DNA of 64,000 nt from Pseudomonadota bacterium. GTDB lineage: Bacteria; Pseudomonadota; Gammaproteobacteria; UBA5335. The translations under genes were made by a program, and so were the position numbers. Position 1 is the stretch's first letter, and each line of letters opens with the position of its first letter. This document shows, in pieces, positions 39,389 to 49,236 of this stretch. Below the pieces are notes generated by a model. The model was not told where the DNA came from, made no database searches, and saw nothing but the letters and a program-made list of their open reading frames with translations. Location: NCBI GenBank assembly GCA_034189865.1, contig JAXHTV010000006.1, positions 49,118-113,117 of the forward strand. Direction: 5' to 3'.

Positions 39389-40747
39389 TCAACCCGACAG
39401 AATTCGAAGCAACAACTGATAATCTTCCTCTATACTGGGATCGGATTCACGAAGCTCCTGAATTTTCCGACACGCATGGAGCACGGTTGTGTGATCACGT
39501 CCACCGAACGAACGACCGATGTCCGGCAAGCTATGGTTAGTTAATTCCTTGGCCAGTGCCATCGCGATTTGTCGGGGGCGCGCGATCGTTCGCGTCCTCC
39601 GCGTGGATAATAAATCGGCAACGCGAAGTTTATAATAGTCTGCGACGGTTTTTTGAATGTTCTCCGGCGTGATTTTCTTCTGCTGCAATATGAGCAGATC
39701 TTTCAATGCCTCGCGGCTGAGATCCAGGGTGATCGGCTGGCCGGTAAAACGGGAACTGGCCATCACCCTGCGCAACGCGCCTTCGAGCTCCCGAACATTG
39801 GAACGAATGCGTTTGGCAATGAAAAAGGCCACGTCGCTGGGCAATTCGATGGCGGACTGCTCGGCTTTCTTCATCAGGATCGCAACTCGCGTTTCCAACT
39901 CCGGCGGTTCGATCGCCACCGTCAAACCCCACCCGAAGCGCGATTTCAAGCGTTCCTCTAGGCCTTCGACCTCTCGCGGGTAGCGATCGCATGTCAGTAT
40001 GATTTGTTTTTGGGCCTCGACCAGCGAGTTGAAAGTGTGAAAGAACTCTTCCTGGGATTGCTCTTTGAATGCGAAAAACTGAATGTCATCAATGAAAAGG
40101 GCATCGACGGACCGATAAAGCTTTTTGAACTCATCGATTCGGCGGTGACGCAAGGCATTGACCATGTCGTCGACGAAGCGTTCCGAGTGAAGATAAATAA
40201 TCTTACGCTCGGGTCGTCGGGCCAGCATTTGGTGACCCACGGCATGCATGAGGTGGGTTTTGCCTAACCCAACACCACCATAAATAAACAGTGGGTTATA
40301 CGATTCGCCGGGGTTGTCGGCCACCTGGCGGGCTGCCGCGATGGCCATGTGATTGGATTTACCTTCGACGAAGCTGTCGAAGGTAAATGTGTTGTTGAGA
40401 TTGCTACCCACTCCGCGGCGGCCGGTGCTTCGGTTCCGTTTGGGGCCGACTGCGCCGTTGTTCGCCGTGTCGCGTTCGCCACCGAGCGTGCCGACCTCCA
40501 CGGTGACGGCGGGCTGGTGTTCGTGAGACAATTCAGAAACCGCTTCTTGAATTAAACCGAAAAAATTCCGATGAACGCGGTCTTGGACGATGGGATTTGG
40601 AGCCAACAGACGGAGGCAATCGTTTTTCTCTACGGCTTGTAGCGGTCTAATCCAGGTGTTGAGTTCCTGTTCTGGTAGCCGTGTTTCCAGGTATCTTACG
40701 CACTCCTGCCACAGTCCCACGTTGAACCGAACTCCTTCAGCTGACAT
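39389..40747 (-). CDS. dnaA: Chromosomal replication initiator DnaA
   Basis: 452 residues. AAA+ initiator that melts oriC. Domain I '[28 protein letters not shown]', short linker, domain III with Walker [17 protein letters not shown] and Walker B '[25 protein letters not shown]' region, and domain IV DNA-binding signature '[19 protein letters not shown]'. ATG 40747 gives the usual N-terminus; an ATG 10 codons upstream is possible. Separated from rpmH by a 212-bp divergent spacer. Confidence 0.97.
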   Translation of the reverse strand: MSAEGVRFNVGLWQECVRYLETRLPEQELNTWIRPLQAVEKNDCLRLLAPNPIVQDRVHRNFFGLIQEAVSELSHEHQPAVTVEVGTLGGERDTANNGAVGPKRNRSTGRRGVGSNLNNTFTFDSFVEGKSNHMAIAAARQVADNPGESYNPLFIYGGVGLGKTHLMHAVGHQMLARRPERKIIYLHSERFVDDMVNALRHRRIDEFKKLYRSVDALFIDDIQFFAFKEQSQEEFFHTFNSLVEAQKQIILTCDRYPREVEGLEERLKSRFGWGLTVAIEPPELETRVAILMKKAEQSAIELPSDVAFFIAKRIRSNVRELEGALRRVMASSRFTGQPITLDLSREALKDLLILQQKKITPENIQKTVADYYKLRVADLLSTRRTRTIARPRQIAMALAKELTNHSLPDIGRSFGGRDHTTVLHACRKIQELRESDPSIEEDYQLLLRILSG

Positions 40748-40959
40748 CGAAAAAATGCTCTTTCCGGCCCAGGTCATGATCGACCTGATTGGCGAATGGC
40801 CCAGTCTATACCCCTTCGAGAACCTATACCACCGCTTCGAAACAGACTTCAGAGGTTGACAGCGGAGGGTCAGAGCCTTTAGGATCTCGCGCCTAAAAAT
40901 ACCCGGCGATCAAATCTCAAGTATTTGTTTTGCCGAACAATTTACTTGCGGATAAGGCC

Positions 40960-41094
40960 ATGAAACGAACTTTTCAGCCCAGCAACCTGCGGCGCAAACG
41001 AACCCATGGATTCCGTCAACGGACATCAACCCGGGGTGGTCGTTTGGTGTTGAAATCCAGACGTGCGAAAGGACGCCATCGCCTTTCAGCGTAA
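40960..41094 (+). CDS. rpmH: 50S ribosomal protein L34
   Basis: 44 residues, translated directly: begins [18 protein letters not shown] and ends 'KGRHRLSA', as in all bacterial L34 proteins. Highly basic, binds 23S rRNA. ATG follows GATAAGG. First gene of the rpmH-rnpA-yidC-mnmE unit and divergent from dnaA. Confidence 0.97.
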   Translation: MKRTFQPSNLRRKRTHGFRQRTSTRGGRLVLKSRRAKGRHRLSA

Positions 41095-41113
41095 ATCTCA
41101 GACAGTCAGCAGC

Positions 41114-41491
41114 GTGGTGACGGTCAACCGGGGCTTTCCCCGCGACGCGCGTTTGACCCGCCGAGCGGAATTCGATCGGGTGTTTGCCGAAGCGACGGGT
41201 TCAAAAGACACCTATCTGACCGTCTTGGCTCGGCCCAACGGCCTGGGGCGACCTCGGCTGGGCATGGTCGTGTCAAATCGGAACGCTGGTGGCGTGGTGG
41301 CGCGAAATCGCATCAAACGGGCGGTGCGGGAGAGCTTCCGGCATCGGCAATATGAATTGAACGGACTGGACATCGTCGTATTGGCGAAACCCGATGTGGC
41401 TTCTGCCACCCGTAGTCAATTGTTCGCAAGCCTGGAAAGACATTGGCGGCGCATCATCGAACGGACCCGACGGCGGAATGCCGTTCAATGA
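41114..41491 (+). CDS. rnpA: Ribonuclease P protein component
   Basis: About 125 residues from a GTG start. Protein cofactor of RNase P, which trims tRNA 5' ends. 'FPRDARLTRRAEFDRVF' at the N-terminus and the RNR box 'NRNAGGVVARNRIKRAVRESFR' are diagnostic. The frame extends upstream to a GTG at 41063 that would overlap rpmH; homologues start near 'VNRGFPRDARL', so the downstream GTG (41114 or 41117) is preferred although its RBS is weak. Confidence 0.92.
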   Translation: MVTVNRGFPRDARLTRRAEFDRVFAEATGSKDTYLTVLARPNGLGRPRLGMVVSNRNAGGVVARNRIKRAVRESFRHRQYELNGLDIVVLAKPDVASATRSQLFASLERHWRRIIERTRRRNAVQ

Positions 41492-41528
41492 GTCGCGATG
41501 CAGTCCTTGACGGCATTCGAGGGTACTC

Positions 41529-43199
41529 ATGGAAAATGTGCGCTTCCTGCTTTTGGCAGCATTGATTTTTCTCGGTTTCTTGCTGTGGCAAGCCTGGCAA
41601 GAAGACTTTGCGCCAACCGAGATCAGTCAACCTGCCTCCCCGCCCATCGCCACAACCTCGCCCGGTTCGGTGGAAACCGACGATCGTCCCCAGGCGACGG
41701 TTGGCGGAGCGGCCCCGCCAGCTTCCGCAATGACAGCCCCCGCACTCACCAGCGGTCATCGCATCGTGGCGGAGACGGATGTGCTTCGCGTGGAGATCGA
41801 TACCCGCGGCGGCGATTTACGATCCGTTCAATTGCTCCAGTATCCCCAATCTTTGGGTGAAGTTGCCGAGCCCGTCGAATTGTTGGCTGACGGCAACGGT
41901 CGGTTCTTTGTGGCCCAAAGCGGAATTCTCGCGGCCGAAGGGATGGCGCCGGACCATTTGGCGGATTTCTCCATTGACCAGGCAAGCTATCGCTTGGTCG
42001 ACGGTGCCGATTCCCTAGTGGTACCGCTGACCTGGGAGTCGGCCAGCGGCGTGAAGATTACCAAGACCTACGTGTTGCACCGCGGCCGCTACGACGTCGA
42101 TTTGACCTATCAAGTAGAGAACGGCACCCAAGCCACGTGGCAAGGCCGTCCCTATAGCCAGCTGCAACGCAGTGATGCGGAATCCAAGGGGGGCAGCTTT
42201 TTCATGCCCCAAAGCTATGTCGGCGGTGCCTATTACGATGGCAAGTACCACAAGCTGGATTTCGGCGACCTGGACGAAGAGGCACTGGACACTGAAATCA
42301 CCGGTGGTTGGGCTGCCATGCTGCAACACTATTTTGTCGCCGCCGTGATCCCTCCACCGGAAATCGTCAACCGCTACTATGGCAAGACGCTATCCGGCAA
42401 CCGTTATTTGATGGGCTTTGTCAGTTCCACCGAAAGCGTGGAACCTGGCGGGACCATCAGTTTCGGCAATCGGGTCTATGCCGGGCCAAAAGCACAAGAT
42501 GCCTTGGGCGATATCGCACCTGGCTTAGAGTTGACCGTCGACTACGGCATATTCACCATTATTGCCCAGCCACTATTTTTGGTGCTTTCCTGGTTCCACG
42601 CGCTGGTTGGTAACTGGGGTTTGTCCATTATTATTCTGACCTTCGTGATTAAGCTCGCCTTCTACAAGCTGTCGGAATCCCAATACCGCTCCATGGCTAA
42701 AATGCGCCAGTTCGCACCCCGTATTCAGGCGTTACGGGAACGCTTCGGGGACGATCGTCAAAAGCTCAACGAAGCGATGATGGAGTTGTATCGCAAAGAG
42801 AAATTCAATCCCCTGGGCGGGTGTCTACCGCTTTTGGTTCAAATGCCGGTGTTTATCTCGCTCTATTGGGTGCTGTCAGAGAGCGTGGAGTTGCGTCAGG
42901 CACCTTTCCTTTTATGGGTCGATGATCTGTCCAACCCTGATCCGTACTATGTCTTGCCGATTCTGTTCGGCGTCAGCATGTGGGCTCAACAGAAGCTCAG
43001 TGCTGCCCAGGCGACGATGGATCCCATCCAGCAACGGGTGATGATGTTTATGCCAGTGGGACTCACCGTATTCTTCGCGCTTTTCCCATCCGGCTTGGTG
43101 CTTTATTGGTTGGTCAACAACGTTCTCAGCATTATTCAACAGTGGTATATCACCCGAAAAGTGGATGCGGAGACCGGAAAGACCCAACCTGCCACTTGA
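41529..43199 (+). CDS. yidC: Membrane protein insertase YidC
   Basis: 556 residues. Inserts proteins into the inner membrane alone or with Sec. N-terminal anchor helix 'VRFLLLAALIFLGFLLWQAW', a large periplasmic domain (about 70-340) and the conserved five-helix C-terminal domain starting 'LFLVLSWFHALVGNWGLSII' with 'KLAFYKLSESQYRSMAKM' and 'NPLGGCLPLLVQMPVFISLYW'. 37 bp after rnpA; the small yidD gene that often lies between them is absent here. Confidence 0.97.
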   Translation: MENVRFLLLAALIFLGFLLWQAWQEDFAPTEISQPASPPIATTSPGSVETDDRPQATVGGAAPPASAMTAPALTSGHRIVAETDVLRVEIDTRGGDLRSVQLLQYPQSLGEVAEPVELLADGNGRFFVAQSGILAAEGMAPDHLADFSIDQASYRLVDGADSLVVPLTWESASGVKITKTYVLHRGRYDVDLTYQVENGTQATWQGRPYSQLQRSDAESKGGSFFMPQSYVGGAYYDGKYHKLDFGDLDEEALDTEITGGWAAMLQHYFVAAVIPPPEIVNRYYGKTLSGNRYLMGFVSSTESVEPGGTISFGNRVYAGPKAQDALGDIAPGLELTVDYGIFTIIAQPLFLVLSWFHALVGNWGLSIIILTFVIKLAFYKLSESQYRSMAKMRQFAPRIQALRERFGDDRQKLNEAMMELYRKEKFNPLGGCLPLLVQMPVFISLYWVLSESVELRQAPFLLWVDDLSNPDPYYVLPILFGVSMWAQQKLSAAQATMDPIQQRVMMFMPVGLTVFFALFPSGLVLYWLVNNVLSIIQQWYITRKVDAETGKTQPAT

Positions 43200-43206
43200 G
43201 GTCCGT

Positions 43207-44574
43207 GTGACCTACGTTCGGGACACGATTGCCGCGGTGGCTACGCCACCGGGTTTCGGCGCCGTAGGTATCGTCCGACTGTCCGGTCCCCAGGCGCCGG
43301 AAATAGCCCGTACCATGGCAGGCTCGTTGCCTGACGCGCGTCAGGCCAAGTTTGCTCGGTTTGTCGATGCGGCGGGAGTGCCCATCGATGAAGGACTCAT
43401 CCTGTATTTTCCCGCACCGCACTCGTTTACCGGCGAGCACGTCGTGGAGTTTCAGGGCCACGGTGGTCCTGTGGTGATGGATCTTTTGCTCGCGCGCTGT
43501 CTCGGATTGGGGGCGCGCGCGGCACGCCCGGGCGAATTCTCGGAGCGGGCGTTTTTGAATGGCAAGTTAGATCTGACCCAGGCTGAGGCAGTGGCCGATT
43601 TGATCGCCAGCGGTTCGGTGGCTGCCGTCCGCGCCGCAGGGGCTTCGCTGCGGGGTGAATTCTCCCACCGTGTGGACAGTCTGGTTGAGGCCTTGACCGA
43701 GCTTCGCGCTTACACCGAAGCGGCGTTGGATTTCCCGGATGAGGAGATCGACTTCCTCTCCTCGGGGGATGTCGCCGGGCGGATTGCAGATCTAATCACA
43801 CGGATCGACGCGCTCATGGCGACGGCCGACCAGGGGCGTTTGCTGAGCGAGGGCATGACCGTGGTCATCGCGGGTCCGCCCAATGCCGGTAAATCCAGTT
43901 TACTCAATCGCTTGGCGGGTGAAGAAACCGCCATCGTCAGCGATATTCCCGGTACCACCCGGGATGTGCTGAAAACCCAGATTCTCATCGACGGCATGCC
44001 GGTGCATGTGGTCGATACTGCCGGTCTGCGAGCCAGTGATGACCAAATCGAGCGGGAAGGGATTCGTCGTGCCCGCAGCGCCGCGGCCAGTGCTGATGCC
44101 TTATTGTGGGTGACCGATGATCGGCTGGATGCGGGCGATCCGGTCGACTACTTGGCAGAAATGGCGGTGACGATCCCGGATGGCTCCCCGATGCTATGGG
44201 TTCGAAACAAAATCGATTTGACCGGGACCCCCCCGGGTCCGGTGTCCGGCTTCGCTGCTAACCGACAGGTTCTCGGCGTCTCGGCCCGAAGCGGCGCGGG
44301 GCTCGAGGTGTTGCGGCAGGAACTTCGGTCGGTGGTGGGTAAGGGCGGTTCTGATGCCGGAATTTTCTCCGCTCGCCGAAGACACATGGATGCCCTGGCG
44401 CGGGCTCGCCGCCATTTGATTGCCGGTCGTCGCCAGCTGGACACCGCAGCGGCGGGTGAATTAGTGGCCGAAGAGTTGAAGCTTGCGCAGCAGCATTTGG
44501 GAGAGATCACCGGCAAGGTCACCAGTGATGATCTGCTGGGAAAAATTTTCTCCAGTTTTTGTATCGGCAAGTGA
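43207..44574 (+). CDS. mnmE: tRNA modification GTPase MnmE
   Basis: 455 residues from a GTG start. With MnmG it makes 5-carboxymethylaminomethyl-uridine at tRNA wobble positions. N-terminal tetrahydrofolate-binding domain ('DTIAAVATPPGFGAVGIVRLSG'), helical domain split by the G domain (G1 GPPNAGKSS, G3 DTAGLR, G4 NKID), and C-terminal FCIGK with the catalytic Cys. GTG 43207 has GAGG 5 bases before it and gives the usual N-terminus; upstream codons overlap yidC. Confidence 0.96.
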   Translation: MTYVRDTIAAVATPPGFGAVGIVRLSGPQAPEIARTMAGSLPDARQAKFARFVDAAGVPIDEGLILYFPAPHSFTGEHVVEFQGHGGPVVMDLLLARCLGLGARAARPGEFSERAFLNGKLDLTQAEAVADLIASGSVAAVRAAGASLRGEFSHRVDSLVEALTELRAYTEAALDFPDEEIDFLSSGDVAGRIADLITRIDALMATADQGRLLSEGMTVVIAGPPNAGKSSLLNRLAGEETAIVSDIPGTTRDVLKTQILIDGMPVHVVDTAGLRASDDQIEREGIRRARSAAASADALLWVTDDRLDAGDPVDYLAEMAVTIPDGSPMLWVRNKIDLTGTPPGPVSGFAANRQVLGVSARSGAGLEVLRQELRSVVGKGGSDAGIFSARRRHMDALARARRHLIAGRRQLDTAAAGELVAEELKLAQQHLGEITGKVTSDDLLGKIFSSFCIGK

Positions 44575-44649
44575 AACCCTGTCTCGGGCTTGGTCTGATA
44601 CGGGAAAAATCATACAATTTCTTGTTTTAGAAACAGATTAAGTACCGTT

Positions 44650-46515
44650 ATGTCGTATCCCGATACTTTTGATGTCATCGTTGTCGGTGGCGGCCATGCT
44701 GGCACGGAAGCGGCCCTGGCCGCAGCCCGTATGGGGGTGCGCGTGCTGCTGCTGACCCACAATATCGAAACCCTCGGGCAAATGAGCTGCAATCCCGCCA
44801 TCGGGGGTATCGGCAAGGGCCACTTGGTCAAGGAAATTGATGCCCTCGGCGGACTGATGGCCCGAGCGGCCGATCGTGCCGGCATCCATTTCCGTATTCT
44901 TAATGCGCGCAAGGGCCCGGCGGTGCGGGCGACCCGTTGCCAAGCGGACCGGGTGCTGTATAAGTCCGCCGTGCGCGAGGTGTTGGAGCGAGAGCCGAAT
45001 TTGACGCTGTTCCAGCAAGCGGTTGACGACCTGCTGGTTGAGCAGGGAGCCGTCTGCGGCGTGGTGACCCAGTTGGGCTTGACGTTTCGGGCCCAGGCGG
45101 TGGTTTTGACGGTCGGCACCTTCCTCGGCGGCCGAATTCACGTCGGCTTATCGAATCACGAGGGCGGGCGAGCCGGCGATCCCCCAGCCAACGCATTGGC
45201 CGCACGCTTGCGGGAAATGCCGCTGGGCGTAGGCCGGTTGAAGACCGGCACCCCGCCGAGAATCGACGGCCGGAGCATCGATTATGATCGTCTGCAACGG
45301 CAACCGGGTGATGACCCCTTACCGGTGTTTTCGTTCCTGGGTACGCCATCTGAGCATCCGGGCCAGATTCCGTGTCACATTACCCACACTAACGAGCGCA
45401 CCCACGAGATTATTCGGGGCGGTTTGGATCGTTCACCCATGTACACCGGGCAGATCGAAGGGGTCGGTCCTCGTTACTGCCCGTCGGTTGAAGACAAAGT
45501 GATGCGCTTCGCCGAGAAGACCTCCCACCAGGTATTCCTGGAGCCGGAGGGTCTCAACACCACGGAGGTCTACCCCAACGGCATTTCAACCAGTTTGCCG
45601 TTCGACATTCAGTATGCCCTCGTGCGGTCGATGGCTGGCTTAGAACAGGCGCGTCTTACCCGTCCAGGGTATGCGATCGAATACGATTATTTCGATCCGC
45701 GAGGGCTTAAGCACTCGCTGGAAACTCAGTGTTTGCCCAATCTCTTTTTCGCTGGTCAGATCAACGGAACCACGGGCTACGAAGAAGCCGCGGCGCAAGG
45801 CCTGATCGCTGGCTTGAACGCCGCCAGGCGCGTTTTGGGCGAGCCGGCTTGGACGCCGCGCCGCGATCAAGCCTATATTGGCGTCCTGATCGATGATCTG
45901 GTGACCTGCGGTACGGTAGAGCCCTACCGGATGTTTACCAGTCGTGCCGAGTATCGCTTGCTACTGCGTGAGGACAACGCCGATCTCCGGCTGACGGAAA
46001 TCGGCCGTGAGCTGGGATTGGTTCCCGCCGAGCGTTGGGATCACTACGCCCGCAAGCGGGACGCTATTGCCGCCGAACTGCAACGGTTGGAACAAACCTG
46101 GATCCGGCCCGAGGAGCTCTCGCAACCGGATGCAGCACGGGTGCTCGGAACAGCGCTGACCCGGGAGCAGCGTGCCAGCGAGCTTTTAAAGCGGCCGGAT
46201 GTGGATTACGCCGGCTTGATGGATCTGGTCGGATTAACGCCGGTGGTTGGCCCGGTGGCGGATCAGGTTACGATCCAGGCAAAGTACGCTGGTTACATCG
46301 ATCGGCAAAAGCGAGAGATCGCGCGGCAACGGGAACACGAGCAAACGCTCTTGCCGGAAACCTTGGATTACCAACGCGTCAGTGGGCTTTCGAATGAAGT
46401 GCGCCAGAAGCTCGCCAACGTTCGGCCGAGCACGGTGGGTCAGGCGGCACGAATATCGGGTGTTACCCCGGCGGCCATCTCGTTGCTGCTGGTGCACCTG
46501 AAGCGGTCGGCCTAG
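44650..46515 (+). CDS. mnmG: tRNA uridine-5-carboxymethylaminomethyl(34) synthesis enzyme MnmG
   Basis: 621 residues. FAD enzyme, partner of MnmE. FAD motif '[21 protein letters not shown]', then '[21 protein letters not shown]', '[12 protein letters not shown]'-like '[13 protein letters not shown]', and the C-terminal '[30 protein letters not shown]' helical domain. 75 bp after mnmE. The genes usually following (rsmG, parA, parB) are not present. Confidence 0.97.
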   Translation: MSYPDTFDVIVVGGGHAGTEAALAAARMGVRVLLLTHNIETLGQMSCNPAIGGIGKGHLVKEIDALGGLMARAADRAGIHFRILNARKGPAVRATRCQADRVLYKSAVREVLEREPNLTLFQQAVDDLLVEQGAVCGVVTQLGLTFRAQAVVLTVGTFLGGRIHVGLSNHEGGRAGDPPANALAARLREMPLGVGRLKTGTPPRIDGRSIDYDRLQRQPGDDPLPVFSFLGTPSEHPGQIPCHITHTNERTHEIIRGGLDRSPMYTGQIEGVGPRYCPSVEDKVMRFAEKTSHQVFLEPEGLNTTEVYPNGISTSLPFDIQYALVRSMAGLEQARLTRPGYAIEYDYFDPRGLKHSLETQCLPNLFFAGQINGTTGYEEAAAQGLIAGLNAARRVLGEPAWTPRRDQAYIGVLIDDLVTCGTVEPYRMFTSRAEYRLLLREDNADLRLTEIGRELGLVPAERWDHYARKRDAIAAELQRLEQTWIRPEELSQPDAARVLGTALTREQRASELLKRPDVDYAGLMDLVGLTPVVGPVADQVTIQAKYAGYIDRQKREIARQREHEQTLLPETLDYQRVSGLSNEVRQKLANVRPSTVGQAARISGVTPAAISLLLVHLKRSA

Positions 46516-46640
46516 TTGTCAGACCGGGGCGGTTGTCGTTGGGGCCATCTCGACCGAGTCATACTATTTAATAATCGCAACGAGGGCACGCGCTTGTACC
46601 ACTGCGTGCTGGCTGCTAGGGCAAAGGAAAGGCCGAAGCC

Positions 46641-48287
46641 ATGATTAACAACCGGAACATGATCACACTCCTAGGCATCCTGCTGTTCTCACTGATGCTG
46701 ACAGGGTGTTCGAGCGACGATCCAGTCGACACTCAGAAACAAGGTCCGCTGATCGAGCGGGGTCTGACCGTCCTGCGCAAAGGCAACGGGGCCGAACCCC
46801 AGACCTTGGATCCCCATCGCGCTGAAGATGTGTCCTCATCCAATATTCTCCGCGATTTGTACGAAGGTTTGGTCTTGACCGGCTCAGATGGGGGACCCAT
46901 CCCGGGCGTGGCAGAGTCCTGGGATATCAGTGCCGATGGGAAAACCTACATTTTCAATCTGCGCCCGACCGCGCATTGGTCCAATGGTGACCCGGTGGTT
47001 GCCGCTGACTTCGTGGCGGGTATGCGGCGAAGTGTCGACCCCGCCACGGGTTCCAATTACGGGTTGATTCTGGCGCCCATCCTCAATGCCGAAGCCATTC
47101 TCGCCGGCGATCTAGCGCCTCGGGCCTTGGCGGTTGATGCCCTGGATGCCCATACGCTGAGAATCCAGCTCAAAGCCCCCACGCCTTATTTTCTGGGTCT
47201 ACTCACTCACTCCACGACCTATCCTATTCATCGGTCGTCGCTGAAGGCGTACGGCGAACGGTTCGCCCGGCCCGGACATATGGTCTCCAACGGCGCTTAC
47301 AGCTTGGCTGAAGCGGTGGTGCAATCCCACATTACGCTACGTCGCAATCCCTACTATTGGGACAACGCCAACACCCATATCGACGAGGTTCGTTACTACC
47401 CGATTGAAGACGCCTCGGCCGAATTCAAACGCTATCGTGCCGGTGAGTTGGATTGGGGGGGGGTGCCCACGGCACAGTTCCCGTGGGCCAAAGAGCACTT
47501 GGGCTCCCAGCTGCACGTCAACCCGTATCTGGGCACCTACTACTATGGGTTTAATCTCACCCGTCCGCCGTTCGCTGGCGCGGAGAAGCTGCGGCGGGCC
47601 TTGTCCATGGCCATCGATCGGACGGTTCTGGCCGAAAAAATCACCGGTGCGGGTGAAATCCCGGCTTATGGCTGGGTACCGCCGGGGTTGCCCGGATACG
47701 AGCAGCAGCAGCTGGACTACGCCGAATGGACCCAGGAGGAGCGTATCACCGAGGCCCGTCGGCTGTACGCGGAGGCCGGATACTCGGCGGACAACCCGTT
47801 GCGGGTGGAGATTCGCTACAACACCTTGGAGGATCATCGCAAAATCGCGGTGGCGATCTCCCAGATGTGGAAACAAGCCCTTGGCGTTCAAACGACCTTG
47901 TTCAATGAGGAGTGGAAGGTCTTCCTGCAGAACCGTAAGCAGAAACAAGTCACCGAGGTTTTCCGCGCGGGCTGGATTGGCGACTACCCCGATCCCTATA
48001 CCTTCCTGGAATTGATGCATTCCCAACACGGGATCAATGACTCGGGCTACGATAACCTGGACTACGATGCTTTGTTGGCAGCAATCTCTCAACTACCCGA
48101 CGGTGAGGCGCGTAATCGGCTCATGGCGCAAGCGGAGTCGCGGCTGCTGGCAGATCATCCGGTGATTCCCTTGTTCTTCTATGTCAGTAAGACCTTGATC
48201 AAGCCCTGGGTTGAGGGTTACGTACCGAACATCATGAATCATCACTACACCAAAGATCTCATCATTCGGCGCCCCGTCGGGTTATAA
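46641..48287 (+). CDS. oppA: Oligopeptide ABC transporter substrate-binding lipoprotein
   Basis: 548 residues. Lipoprotein signal with lipobox LTGC (Cys23), then an SBP family 5 fold: 'GNGAEPQTLDPHRAEDVSSSNI', 'LYEGLVLTGSDGGPIPGVAESW', 'DYPDPYTFLELMHSQHG'. These features match OppA/MppA-type peptide binders. RBS GGAAAGG upstream. First gene of a complete oppABCDF operon. Confidence 0.93.
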   Translation: MINNRNMITLLGILLFSLMLTGCSSDDPVDTQKQGPLIERGLTVLRKGNGAEPQTLDPHRAEDVSSSNILRDLYEGLVLTGSDGGPIPGVAESWDISADGKTYIFNLRPTAHWSNGDPVVAADFVAGMRRSVDPATGSNYGLILAPILNAEAILAGDLAPRALAVDALDAHTLRIQLKAPTPYFLGLLTHSTTYPIHRSSLKAYGERFARPGHMVSNGAYSLAEAVVQSHITLRRNPYYWDNANTHIDEVRYYPIEDASAEFKRYRAGELDWGGVPTAQFPWAKEHLGSQLHVNPYLGTYYYGFNLTRPPFAGAEKLRRALSMAIDRTVLAEKITGAGEIPAYGWVPPGLPGYEQQQLDYAEWTQEERITEARRLYAEAGYSADNPLRVEIRYNTLEDHRKIAVAISQMWKQALGVQTTLFNEEWKVFLQNRKQKQVTEVFRAGWIGDYPDPYTFLELMHSQHGINDSGYDNLDYDALLAAISQLPDGEARNRLMAQAESRLLADHPVIPLFFYVSKTLIKPWVEGYVPNIMNHHYTKDLIIRRPVGL

Positions 48288-48314
48288 ACGGGTCACATTT
48301 CGGAGGAACCAGCG

Positions 48315-49232
48315 CTGTTACGTTATAGTCTTGCGCGCTTTTTCGGGGCATTGCCGACGCTCTGGGTCTTGGTCACCCTCGCATTTTTTCTCATTCGCGT
48401 TGCGCCTGGCGGGCCGTTCGATATCGAGAAAAATCTCCCCCCCGAGATCGAAGCCAATCTGGCCGCCAAGTACCATCTGGATGAACCGCTTTGGCAACAA
48501 TACCTGCGCTACTTGGGTGATTTGTTGCGTGGCGACTTGGGACCGTCGTTCAAGTATGCCGATTACACTGTTAACGAACTGATTGCCCAGGGCTTCCCGG
48601 TCTCCCTGCGGTTGGGGGCGTTGGCCATGGCGTTGGCCTTGTTGCTCGGCTTAAGTGCCGGTATTTCGGCCGCCCTGCGGCAAAACCGTCCGACCGATTA
48701 TGGTGTGATGGCGCTGTCCATGACCGGTATTTCCATCCCCAACTTTGTCGTGGCGCCCTTGCTGATTCTGTTTTTCGCCGTCGGCCTGGGCTGGCTACCT
48801 GCCGGCGGGCTGGACCAGGGCTGGGCCAGTTTGGTGTTGCCGGTCGTGGCCTTGGCACTGCCGATGGTGGCCTACATCGCGCGTTTGATGCGGGGGAGCA
48901 TGATTGAAGTATTGCGCAGCAACTACATTCGTACCGCACATGCCAAAGGCTTGCCGACTTGGCTGGTTATTTTCCGCCACGCGATGAAACCGGCCCTGTT
49001 GCCCGTGGTCTCCTACCTCGGACCCGCCATGGCCGGCGTCATTACCGGCTCGGTCGTCATCGAGAGCATCTTCGGTATTCCGGGGATCGGGCGCTACTTC
49101 GTCCAGGGTGCATTGAACCGCGATTATACCCTGGTGATGGGGGTGGTCGTTTTCTATGGCACGCTGATCATTCTGTTCAACTTTTTCGTGGATTTGCTCT
49201 ATGCGGTGCTGGATCCACGGGTCAGGTATTAA
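48315..49232 (+). CDS. oppB: Oligopeptide ABC transporter permease OppB
   Basis: 305 residues if started at a CTG. Six membrane segments; 'FFLIRVAPGGPFD' and 'AKYHLDEPLWQQY' early and the EAA-loop 'YIRTAHAKGLPTWLVIFRHAMKPALLPVV' region are typical. The first ordinary start in frame (TTG 48351) would delete the conserved 'LLRYSLARFFGALPTLWVL' opening that aligns with OppB starts; the CTG at 48315 has GGAGG 8 bases upstream, so a rare CTG start is inferred. Confidence 0.9.
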   Translation: MLRYSLARFFGALPTLWVLVTLAFFLIRVAPGGPFDIEKNLPPEIEANLAAKYHLDEPLWQQYLRYLGDLLRGDLGPSFKYADYTVNELIAQGFPVSLRLGALAMALALLLGLSAGISAALRQNRPTDYGVMALSMTGISIPNFVVAPLLILFFAVGLGWLPAGGLDQGWASLVLPVVALALPMVAYIARLMRGSMIEVLRSNYIRTAHAKGLPTWLVIFRHAMKPALLPVVSYLGPAMAGVITGSVVIESIFGIPGIGRYFVQGALNRDYTLVMGVVVFYGTLIILFNFFVDLLYAVLDPRVRY

Positions 49233-49236
49233 GTTC

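Noticed and set aside
40748..40959. Replication origin in the dnaA-rpmH spacer
   Set aside because: Only one near-consensus DnaA box and no clear A+T-rich unwinding stretch.
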